From contig JAQBFJ010000199.1 of assembly GCA_032123435.1 (NCBI GenBank), positions 1 through 6,373 of the forward strand: DNA of 6,373 bases. The letters are read 5' to 3'. A program made the translations under genes and the position numbers. This document shows, one piece after another, positions 1 through 6,373 of the stretch. Under the pieces are notes generated by a model. The model had not been told where the DNA came from. It ran no database searches and saw only the letters and a program-made list of their open reading frames with translations. This DNA comes from JAQBFJ01 sp032123435 (lineage in GTDB: Bacteria; Verrucomicrobiota; Kiritimatiellia; UBA8416; JAQBFJ01). Position 1 is the stretch's first letter. Each line of letters opens with the position of its first letter.

Positions 1-53
1 CACCGGCCTGCCAAAAACCATTATTTATTCTGCTTTTTCAACCTTTTCTTCTG

Positions 54-81
54 TTCAAAGACCCAAACAAAATGCTATATA
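54..81 (+). promoter_or_regulatory. Candidate sigma-70-type promoter for smc
   Basis: A possible -35 (TTCAAA, 54-59, four of six matches to TTGACA) is followed after 16 bases by TATATA (76-81). This is preceded by TG one base upstream (73-74), giving an extended -10. Transcription would start near 88, leaving a leader of about 34 bases before the smc start. The position suits smc, but the region is AT-rich and such matches arise by chance. Initiation further upstream, outside the window, is equally possible. Confidence 0.35.
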
Positions 82-111
82 AGCCGACAATCTTGTAAAA
101 AACAGGTTTCT

Positions 112-115
112 GGAG
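112..115 (+). promoter_or_regulatory. Ribosome binding site of smc
   Basis: GGAG lies six bases before the ATG at 122, which is good Shine-Dalgarno spacing. It supports this ATG, and the protein then begins exactly where SMC proteins normally do (MYLKTLEISGFKSF). Confidence 0.75.
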
Positions 116-121
116 AAAACA

Positions 122-3100
122 ATGTACCTCAAAACGCTTGAAATATCAGGCTTTAAGAGCTTTGCCCATAAGACTCGTCTCGAATTTGAACCCGTCATGA
201 TAGCCATAGTCGGCCCTAACGGTTGTGGAAAAAGCAATATTTCTGACGCCATACGATGGGCGCTCGGCGAACAAAGCCCTAAAGCACTCAGAGCCACCAA
301 AATGGAAGATTGCATATTTAACGGAACCGACACGCATAAGCCGCTAGGGATGGCTGAAGTCAGCATAACTTTTGCCGATTGTGAAAATGTTCTGCAAACC
401 GAATACCACGAAATCACGGTCACACGCAGAGTATTCAGAACGGGAGAAGGGCAATATTTCATAAATAAGACCCCTTGCAGATTAAAAGATATCCAACGCC
501 TGTTCATGGATACCGGTATCGGCACCACATCATATTCCCTCATGGAACAGGGCCGCATAGACCAGATCCTGAGCGCCCGTCCTGAAGATCGCAGGATAAT
601 ATTTGAAGAAGTAAGCGGCATTACAAAATTCAAAATAGACAAAAAAGAAGCCATAAGAAAACTCGAACATACCGAAGCCAATCTTTTGCGACTTGCCGAT
701 GTTATTCGCGAAGTAAAACGTCAGATCGGCTCACTCCAGAGACAGGCCGGAAAAGCAAGAAGATATAAAACTTTGATGGACGAACTGCGTGAACTTGATA
801 TGGTCGCAATAAAGAAACGCCTTGCTGCAGCCGACAAGGAAATACTGAATATCGAAAGGCAGGCAGCCGATTCCTCCAATGCGATACACGCTACACAATC
901 AGAAACACAACAATTGGAAAAAAAGATTTCTGAGCTTCGCAATGAAATATCCCGTATTGAACATGAAATGAATTCCGCCGCCGAATCCGGCCACCAGGCA
1001 CAGAACGAACTGGAACATAATCGCGAGATGATCCAGGTTAACACCCAGCGAATAGCAGAATACCACACCTGGTCAAACCGTGATTCCCGTGAAATGGACG
1101 AGAACCGAAAACACCTGGAAAACAATCGCGGACGCCTGCAGGAATTATCTCAACAAATAGAAAAAATCCGCGAAGAAAAACAATGTTATGAGAACGAATT
1201 AAACACATCAATCAACCATTTGACGGAACAGAAAAACATCACCGATAAAGCACGCGTCAAAATCCAACAACTCCGCGATGAATCCATCGAACGTGAAAGC
1301 CTTTTGGCCAGACTGCAGAATCAGTCCATGGAAACAGAGTCTAGAGAACGATCCAATATGATTCGAAGAGAAAAACTTTCGGCCGAAAAAGCGCAATTGG
1401 CCAGGATTGCCGCTGATTACGAAAACAGGCAGTCGGAAATCTCTGACACATTAAAAAAGCTGGGCGAACGACTTGAACAACACAGGTCAAAATTAAAAGA
1501 AGTCGAAAACAAAAACACAGAAAGATCAGAAGAAAAAGAAACACTGCGCAATACAATATCCCGGCTTGAAGCACATATCTCCGCACGTCAGGCTCAAATC
1601 GATCTGCTTGCCGAACAGGAAAAATCGGCCGATAATATACCAAGAGGCGCCAGAATTATTCTAGATAAATCAACGCCACTTAAAGTTGACCGCGAAAAGA
1701 TATTCGGAATTATCAGCGATAATATCAGTGTTGAAGAAAAGTACAGAATCGCGGTCGAGGTCAGTTTGAGAACATGGCTGGATACCGTAATCGTCTCCGA
1801 TTCCGCAACAGCAGTAACCTTGATAACGGAACTGGCTTCGCATAATAACGCCTCTATCCGGTTATTGGCGATCGATGCGAAACCGGAAGACAAACCAGCA
1901 AGCAGACATCACGATAAGCATTCGTATCTCATTGAACACGTCCAATGCACAGAATCACTATTGCCTGTTCTTTATCGCCTCATTGGCAATGTAATTGTTG
2001 TCGACTCCATTGATTCAGCTCCAATCCCTGTACCGCCAGATCAGGCATATGTAACAACAACCGGCTGTTTCCTGGGAGGAAATAGTTATTTTGAACTATG
2101 GTCCGATGATTCCAGAGAACATAACCCCCTCTCTCGTAAACATATTCTTGCTGATGCAAGAAATGACCACGAATCTACTGCGAATAAACTAAGCCTCGAA
2201 ACAAACAGATTGGCAAATCTCTCTGATGAAATTGCCGCCGGCAAAATATCAGAAGCCGAGGCCAGAACCATTGTTGAACAAAGCTCCCGCGAACTCGCGC
2301 AAAAGGAAGGCGAAGATCAAATTATATCAAGCGAAGCAAAAGAAGCAAAAGAACGCCTCGACACCGTATCATGGGAGCTGAACAACCTTTTCTCCGAAGA
2401 GGAATCAGGTGATGTAGATAGAAACAATATCAACGTCCAGATTGCCGAAACAAGAGAAAGACGCAATGTAATAGTCGCAACCATCACACAGGAAAACAAA
2501 GATCTCGAAAAACTGGAGACCGGACTTTCCGAACTGAATACCAAAGTCTCAGACGGTAAAGCCCACTTAACCGCGCTTGTGCATAAGATTGAACATCTGA
2601 CAAATCAATATGAATTTGCTAAAACACGAACCGCCGAATTGGAAGCTGCGGTAGAAGGCCGTTCCGCCGGCATCATGTCATACAAAGCCAGTGTTGAGAA
2701 GCTGACAGAAGCTATAAAAACAGCAGAAAACAGCCTGAACTCGCTTGAGCAGAAAGTCGTAACGTTCAAAACCAAAACAACAGAACTGAAAAAGAACAGA
2801 GACGCGCTTTGCATACAGTCTGAACAAACAGAATCCGGGTTAACCCAAAAACGATCTATGCTCGAGCAATTGTTTGCACAAAAATCAGACATGGATGTCC
2901 GTTGCGCGGAAAGTAAGGTGCGCCGACAGAATATGATAGATCGGATCACCTCTAAGTATAGTGTTACATTGGATCAAATAATGGCGGAAAAAGATCCGGA
3001 ATCGGAAGGCTCCGATCCCGATATCGAAACATTGGAAACACAAATCACTGAAATTCAAACTAAAATCGAAGCCATGGGCCCCGTTAATCTTATCGCCATA

Positions 3101-3688
3101 GAAGAACACCAGGAACTTGAGGAAAGATACACGTTTCTGACCGAACAGGAAGAAGACCTCGTAAAAGCAAAAGAACAACTCATGGAAATGATACGCAAAA
3201 TAAACAGAACCACTTCTGAAATGTTCCGCGAAACCTTTGAAAAGGTAAATGATAATTTCCAGATAATGTTCAAAAGACTATTCAACGGCGGCTCGGCAAA
3301 ACTCGTGCTTGTGAATGAAGAAGATGTGCTTGAATGCGGTATTGAAATTATCGCCAGACCTCCAGGAAAAAAACTGCAGAACATCTCCCTGCTCTCCGGT
3401 GGCGAAAGAACTCTTGCCGCTGTCGCATTATTGTTCTCCATATACCTGATCAAACCAAGCCCTTTCTGCCTGCTGGACGAATTGGACGCCGCACTGGACG
3501 ACAGCAATATCGGACGATTTGTTAAAGTACTGCAGGATTTCGTCACCAATTCCCAGTTCGTCGTGATCACACACAGCAAGCAAACCATTGCCGCCGCTAA
3601 AGTTCTTTACGGCATAACAATGCCAGAAAAAGGAATATCCGAAATAGTATCCATGAAATTCAAGGACGCAGAACAGATTATCGCATAG
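122..3688 (+). CDS. smc: Chromosome segregation ATPase SMC
   Basis: Structural maintenance of chromosomes protein, the ATP-driven core of bacterial condensin. It normally dimerises through its hinge, works with ScpA and ScpB, and extrudes or tethers DNA loops on the nucleoid. At 1188 residues it is the usual full length. Seen in order: N-terminal ATPase half with Walker A GPNGCGKS (31-38), the KALR arginine region (54-57) and a Q-loop (MEQGRID, Q143); first coiled coil from about 170 to 500; globular hinge at about 505-658; second coiled coil from about 670 to 1010; the conserved GPVNLIAIEEH segment; ABC signature LLSGGE (1090-1095); Walker B LLDE (1117-1120, catalytic Glu1120); D-loop ALDD (1124-1127); and switch histidine in ITHS (H1151). 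All catalytic residues are present, with no frameshift. scpA and scpB are not in the window. The hinge's glycine-rich segment is atypical (see findings). The family assignment is secure. Confidence 0.98.
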   Translation: MYLKTLEISGFKSFAHKTRLEFEPVMIAIVGPNGCGKSNISDAIRWALGEQSPKALRATKMEDCIFNGTDTHKPLGMAEVSITFADCENVLQTEYHEITVTRRVFRTGEGQYFINKTPCRLKDIQRLFMDTGIGTTSYSLMEQGRIDQILSARPEDRRIIFEEVSGITKFKIDKKEAIRKLEHTEANLLRLADVIREVKRQIGSLQRQAGKARRYKTLMDELRELDMVAIKKRLAAADKEILNIERQAADSSNAIHATQSETQQLEKKISELRNEISRIEHEMNSAAESGHQAQNELEHNREMIQVNTQRIAEYHTWSNRDSREMDENRKHLENNRGRLQELSQQIEKIREEKQCYENELNTSINHLTEQKNITDKARVKIQQLRDESIERESLLARLQNQSMETESRERSNMIRREKLSAEKAQLARIAADYENRQSEISDTLKKLGERLEQHRSKLKEVENKNTERSEEKETLRNTISRLEAHISARQAQIDLLAEQEKSADNIPRGARIILDKSTPLKVDREKIFGIISDNISVEEKYRIAVEVSLRTWLDTVIVSDSATAVTLITELASHNNASIRLLAIDAKPEDKPASRHHDKHSYLIEHVQCTESLLPVLYRLIGNVIVVDSIDSAPIPVPPDQAYVTTTGCFLGGNSYFELWSDDSREHNPLSRKHILADARNDHESTANKLSLETNRLANLSDEIAAGKISEAEARTIVEQSSRELAQKEGEDQIISSEAKEAKERLDTVSWELNNLFSEEESGDVDRNNINVQIAETRERRNVIVATITQENKDLEKLETGLSELNTKVSDGKAHLTALVHKIEHLTNQYEFAKTRTAELEAAVEGRSAGIMSYKASVEKLTEAIKTAENSLNSLEQKVVTFKTKTTELKKNRDALCIQSEQTESGLTQKRSMLEQLFAQKSDMDVRCAESKVRRQNMIDRITSKYSVTLDQIMAEKDPESEGSDPDIETLETQITEIQTKIEAMGPVNLIAIEEHQELEERYTFLTEQEEDLVKAKEQLMEMIRKINRTTSEMFRETFEKVNDNFQIMFKRLFNGGSAKLVLVNEEDVLECGIEIIARPPGKKLQNISLLSGGERTLAAVALLFSIYLIKPSPFCLLDELDAALDDSNIGRFVKVLQDFVTNSQFVVITHSKQTIAAAKVLYGITMPEKGISEIVSMKFKDAEQIIA

Positions 3689-3726
3689 AATAGTTATCTT
3701 CCGGACAAAAACGACGAAATGCGCTC

Positions 3727-3911
3727 ATGACGTTTAAAAAGCAAACCGGACAACTTCTTGAATGCGCTCTTGCCGCCGCAAAATCAGCAGGCAAGCAGGC
3801 GGCAAAACCGAACTGCTCGCACGCCAGGATAATAAACGCCTGAAGTTTCTTGCCTCAAACGGCCTTGTACACGCCAAGCTGAAAAAGATTATAATGCCCA
3901 ACCGTAGGTAA
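3727..3911 (+). pseudogene. Collapsed remnant of an inositol-monophosphatase-like gene
   Basis: The ATG at 3727, 38 bases after smc, opens a frame reading MTFKKQTGQLLECALAAAKS and then AGKQAA. This resembles the first helix of inositol monophosphatase family proteins (LLxxALxAAxxAGK). That frame stops at 3841-3843 after 38 codons. From about 3804 the -1 frame reads KTELLARQDNKRLKFLASNG, then LVHAKLKKIIMPNRR, ending at TAA 3909-3911. The RLKFLASNGLVHAKL part resembles the family's C-terminal end, where an (A)SNG-type turn precedes the last helix. The metal-binding and catalytic middle, about 200 residues in the family, is absent. My inference is one gene that lost its interior, leaving both ends out of frame. 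Resemblance was judged from memory without a search. The alternatives are two chance open stretches or a small unrelated gene with a frameshift. The ATG has only a weak ribosome binding site. Confidence 0.42.
3770..3805. repeat. 8-bp inverted repeat with internal 6-bp direct repeat
   Basis: TTGCCGCC (3770-3777) is perfectly complementary to GGCGGCAA (3798-3805) around a 20-base loop. GCAGGC occurs twice inside, at 3787-3792 and 3795-3800. No T-run follows on either strand, so it is not a standard intrinsic terminator. It sits at the point where the reading frame of the gene remnant changes. That is consistent with a deletion junction formed at short repeats, though the composition is locally GC-rich. 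Confidence 0.5.
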
Positions 3912-4111
3912 AAATACAACATCATCCGAGCAGGATCTTGTCAAGCCGCATTTTATCTTGGTCGGATGCCACCCAAATGCGGAAAGCATGATAATAAATC
4001 TCCCGTCCCGTTCTTGTTTTCACTCATCAAAACGTTCATTTATAAAATACTCTATCTGTGGACAATTATGACCATCACATGATCACACATACCTTCTAAC
4101 CATGAACACCA
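3912..4111. other. Non-coding gap between gene remnant and gspG
   Basis: The space between the remnant and the stop of gspG holds no frame with protein-like character and no intrinsic terminator for either converging transcript. The only structure noted is the pair of interleaved inverted repeats at 3923-3982. The right half (about 4010-4111) is AT-rich and featureless apart from a single DnaA-box-like nonamer at 4057-4065, which I do not credit. Confidence 0.5.
3923..3982. repeat. Two interleaved inverted repeats
   Basis: CATCCGA (3923-3929) pairs with TCGGATG (3962-3968), and CCGCATTT (3946-3953) pairs with AAATGCGG (3975-3982), both without mismatch. The arms alternate in the order 1-2-1'-2', so the RNA could form either hairpin or an H-type pseudoknot. 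No U-tract follows either stem. The element lies downstream of both smc and gspG. It may be a 3'-end structure or a chance arrangement. Confidence 0.35.
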
Positions 4112-4540
4112 TCAATCGTCAGAACTCGTTATGTCTTTGTTCTCACCATCACCGCCAGGCTCACCATCAGCGCCATAACTTATAATCTCGCATGACTCGC
4201 CCTGCCGACCTGGAATAAGATAAATATACGCATTACCCCATGGATCCAAAGGAAGCTTGCGACTGTCTAAATACCCGCCATCCTTGTAGGAAGAAGGATG
4301 TGGCGCAACACTCGGCTTCTCGCACAGCGCCATCAATCCCTGCTGATGCGTGGGAAACATACCATTGTCCATACGATACAGCTTCAATGCTGTCTCTAAT
4401 TCCCTGATCTGCGCTATTGCTACCGCTGCCCGGGCCTCTCCTGGCTTGTTCAAGACGTTCACACCAACAATCGTAGCCAAAATAGTAATGATCAAGACCA
4501 CAACTAATATCTCAAGTAACGTAAAACCTGCCTTGCTCAT
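4112..4540 (-). CDS. gspG: Type II secretion major pseudopilin GspG
   Basis: Major subunit of the periplasmic pseudopilus that drives export through the type II secretion system. It is made as a prepilin in the inner membrane and processed by a GspO/PilD-type peptidase. The ATG at 4540 is preferred over the in-frame ATG at 4558, because AGGAG (4550-4554) lies nine bases before it. It gives 142 residues and the short leader MSKAG typical of prepilins. Cleavage would fall between G5 and F6, before FTLLEI with the conserved Glu at mature position 5. A hydrophobic helix runs to about residue 29. The globular domain has the GspG hallmarks LPLDPWGNAYIY (DPWG at 99-102) and a Gly/Asp-rich calcium-binding-type loop, GADGEPGGDG (123-132). 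The C-terminus reads DITSSDD rather than the common DI-S-S-W ending. No other gsp gene is visible; it follows the polymerase gene by 52 bases. Confidence 0.93.
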   Translation of the reverse strand: MSKAGFTLLEILVVVLIITILATIVGVNVLNKPGEARAAVAIAQIRELETALKLYRMDNGMFPTHQQGLMALCEKPSVAPHPSSYKDGGYLDSRKLPLDPWGNAYIYLIPGRQGESCEIISYGADGEPGGDGENKDITSSDD

Positions 4541-4549
4541 ATTAACTTT

Positions 4550-4554
4550 CTCCT
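4550..4554 (-). promoter_or_regulatory. Ribosome binding site deciding the gspG start
   Basis: On the - strand AGGAG is followed after nine bases by the ATG ending at 4540. It lies downstream of the alternative ATG at 4558, which has only AAGG almost touching it. The shorter start is therefore favoured and yields a normal prepilin leader. Confidence 0.75.
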
Positions 4555-4592
4555 GCATTCCTTTTGGTTAAAATAGAATCATCACACACTAA

Positions 4593-6373
4593 TCACTCCA
4601 GTTCAAGCTCAGCCTGCTGTGAGTCTTCACAAAACTTGTTATACAATGATTCCAGCTTATCCAGATAATACACTATATTCTCATCGCGTTTATCCGCATC
4701 CCATTCCGACACCATCTTCGCATTCTCATACACAGACAAATTTTTCTTCGTGCCAGTAACATAATACGACAACTGATCGCCTACCCCGTATTTACGCCCC
4801 GATTTCAAGGCAAGTTCATAAACCGCCCTGCGCGATTTTTCACCTCTTTTTATGCCCATTGCATATTTTTCCGGCGATTCCTGCAATGTCTCCGTCTTCG
4901 CAAATTGTTCTATCGGCCATTCGCCGTCCCTTATGGATTTCTCATAACGACCTTTAAATGACGAAACCTTTTTTTCTTTTTTCTCCAATTTCAGCCGGAT
5001 CACATCCCTGAGAAAAGCCCTCTGGAACGGTTCCAGACCACGGGACTTCAACGCAGCGCCTTTAATAATGACTTCTCCGTCTTTTGCAAGAAGCGCGTAG
5101 TTCTTCATTTTATAACTGTACATTGACACATACTCGCCATCAAACTCCACGTCTATTCCGGCAGGCAATGAATCAGCAAAATCATTCCTGAATTTTTCCA
5201 GCATCTTCGCCGCGGAACAAATTGCCCCACGCCCCTTTCCGCCCACACACACTTGCGCGTTTCTGCCTTTTATTTTTCTTCCCCATTGAGGTGGAACAAA
5301 GTATATGCCGTCAGTGTCGATCTCAACCGGCATTGCCCCGCGATTCTTCAACCACAATATCATGGATCTGAGCAGTGCCCTGCCCCTGGCGGTTACATCT
5401 TCTGCAATATCAAAGTCACTGAACCTGGCCTGTGAAGATCCCAAATAACCATAGAATGAATTGATCAACACCTTAAAAGCAGACTGTAATGCTTCAAAGT
5501 GCAATATGTCATCCTGACGCGAACTGTCCGTCATTCTTTCTTTGGCCTTTTGCCGCACGTCTTTCAGCATCCTGAGCAGACTCAAAAACACCCCTGCTTC
5601 ATCCTTGCGCGGCCCCAACCCATACAACAGCATTAAAGATGGATATAAAGACCTTACGTCACAATGATGCACGTTTTCAACCACTCCCCGGATAAATATA
5701 TCCGTATATCCACCCTCAAATTGCCGGCCACGATCCGAACATGGAATAGAATATCCTTTTCTTATATACTCTCTTATCATAAGCGCATCTATCTTGCCGA
5801 TATTGCCACGAACACATGTGTTCTGATACGAATACGGAACCATTTGCGTTTGTATGAAATTACTCCGGGAAATAAGCCTGCTTATCTCCCCCGTTTCAAT
5901 AACATCGCCCCCGGCATATTTCATGAGCCTGCCGGGATTACGCTTAAACTCTTCGCTGATTTCAGAACCCTTAATATACACGCGATCCGGACTGACAACG
6001 CCAAAATGAGCGGCAACATCTTTCAATCCAAATCCGCTTAACGAACGATGACTCACATCATAAGCATGAACAAGAAACAATATATCCACTACATGTCTTC
6101 CGAATATATCAAAACGTTCATAGGCAATCGTTCTATCACCCACGCTGAATCTGCTTGCCCTGCGTCGCGGAATGGAACCATCCCTTCCAAGGGTCAATTT
6201 GACGCCATGCCGTTTTGCACGTTCCGACAAGTAGCATAAATCAAAATTGAAAATATTATATCCTTCAATAACATCCGGATCACGCTCATGAACGATTTTA
6301 ACAAAACGTTTTATCATCTCCTTCTCATCCATCTCAGCACCGGAAATAACTTCAACCCATCCAGTCTGATCCG
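4593..6373 (-). CDS. Family B DNA polymerase, N-terminus cut by window edge
   Basis: Template-directed DNA polymerase with a 3'-5' proofreading domain. The frame stays open through the right edge (upstream codons read DQTGWVEVISGAE), so the Met at 6332 is internal. The missing start probably includes the Exo I (DxE) motif. Numbering from that Met, 579 residues show: Exo II in NIFNFD (26-31); Exo III YAGGD (139-143); the pre-palm segment FEGGY (205-209); motif A DVRSLYPS (225-232); motif B KVLINSFYG (287-295); motif C DTD (339-341); the KMKNYAL region (408-414); and a thumb domain to the end, with an acidic tail (AELELE). The metal-binding and nucleotide-selecting residues are intact, so it should be active. 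Motif C reads EIDTDGIYF, with Gly where DTDS is usual. In bacteria such enzymes are accessory, as with E. coli Pol II in repair and restart. Whether this is polB in that sense or a more archaeal-like type cannot be settled from a partial protein. Confidence 0.95.
   Translation of the reverse strand, partial: DQTGWVEVISGAEMDEKEMIKRFVKIVHERDPDVIEGYNIFNFDLCYLSERAKRHGVKLTLGRDGSIPRRRASRFSVGDRTIAYERFDIFGRHVVDILFLVHAYDVSHRSLSGFGLKDVAAHFGVVSPDRVYIKGSEISEEFKRNPGRLMKYAGGDVIETGEISRLISRSNFIQTQMVPYSYQNTCVRGNIGKIDALMIREYIRKGYSIPCSDRGRQFEGGYTDIFIRGVVENVHHCDVRSLYPSLMLLYGLGPRKDEAGVFLSLLRMLKDVRQKAKERMTDSSRQDDILHFEALQSAFKVLINSFYGYLGSSQARFSDFDIAEDVTARGRALLRSMILWLKNRGAMPVEIDTDGIYFVPPQWGRKIKGRNAQVCVGGKGRGAICSAAKMLEKFRNDFADSLPAGIDVEFDGEYVSMYSYKMKNYALLAKDGEVIIKGAALKSRGLEPFQRAFLRDVIRLKLEKKEKKVSSFKGRYEKSIRDGEWPIEQFAKTETLQESPEKYAMGIKRGEKSRRAVYELALKSGRKYGVGDQLSYYVTGTKKNLSVYENAKMVSEWDADKRDENIVYYLDKLESLYNKFCEDSQQAELELE

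Noticed and set aside
55..681. Long - strand frame of about 208 codons opposite the start of smc
   Set aside because: It lies antisense to an unmistakable smc coding region and its serine- and leucine-rich composition is typical of a mirrored frame.
3800..3810. Programmed -1 ribosomal frameshift joining the two frames of the remnant
   Set aside because: GGCAAAACC has only four A's and does not match a good X-XXY-YYZ slippery heptamer. The joined product would be about 60 residues without a catalytic core, so deletion of a larger gene explains it better.
4014..4048. Possible + strand promoter (TTGTTT then TATAAA)
   Set aside because: The spacing is about 21 bases, too long for a standard promoter, and no + strand gene follows.
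4057..4065. DnaA-box-like nonamer (TGTGGACAA, complement TTGTCCACA)
   Set aside because: Single site with a mismatch to the TTATNCACA consensus and no cluster or AT-rich unwinding repeats nearby. Expected by chance.
3895..4070. Open + frame through the gap after the gene remnant
   Set aside because: Its only ATG is in the middle, no ribosome binding site is visible and the composition is not protein-like. Frames of this length occur by chance.
4541..4592. Separate promoter for gspG between polB and gspG
   Set aside because: A TATTTT-like -10 exists on the - strand, but no -35 lies at workable spacing. Co-transcription with the polymerase is simpler.
5664..6041. + strand frame of about 125 codons
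   Set aside because: It overlaps antisense with the conserved polymerase exonuclease and pre-palm region, so it is a shadow of that gene.

Overview
The window carries three bacterial genes: an intact smc on the + strand (122-3688), and on the - strand a 5'-truncated family B DNA polymerase (4593-6373, running off the right edge) followed by a type II secretion major pseudopilin, gspG (4112-4540). The pseudopilin implies a diderm bacterium. Base composition looks mid-40s % GC by eye. A family B polymerase plus GspG-type pseudopilins would fit a PVC-related lineage (Kiritimatiellota, Lentisphaerota, Omnitrophota or similar), but this is a guess from gene content and nothing here fixes the phylum.

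Layout. Positions 1-121 are a leader with a candidate promoter and a good ribosome binding site for smc. Smc is full length, with both ATPase halves, coiled-coil arms and hinge. After it lies a 423-base stretch (3689-4111) into which smc and the gspG strand converge. Its first half holds what looks like the wreck of a small gene: an N-terminal piece (3727 to about 3800) and an out-of-frame C-terminal piece (about 3804-3911). Both resemble the ends of an inositol-monophosphatase-like protein, with the catalytic middle missing. The junction coincides with an 8-bp inverted repeat and a 6-bp direct repeat. The second half (3912-4111) has no convincing gene, but contains two interleaved inverted repeats. 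GspG follows the polymerase by 52 bases on the same strand and has its own strong Shine-Dalgarno sequence, so the two could share a transcript.

Functional links. SMC (chromosome compaction), PolB (probably repair or translesion synthesis) and GspG (secretion pseudopilus) have no evident common pathway, and the arrangement looks like ordinary chromosome. I see no CRISPR array, insertion sequence, tRNA, rRNA or defence system. The most interesting item is the collapsed gene between smc and gspG.
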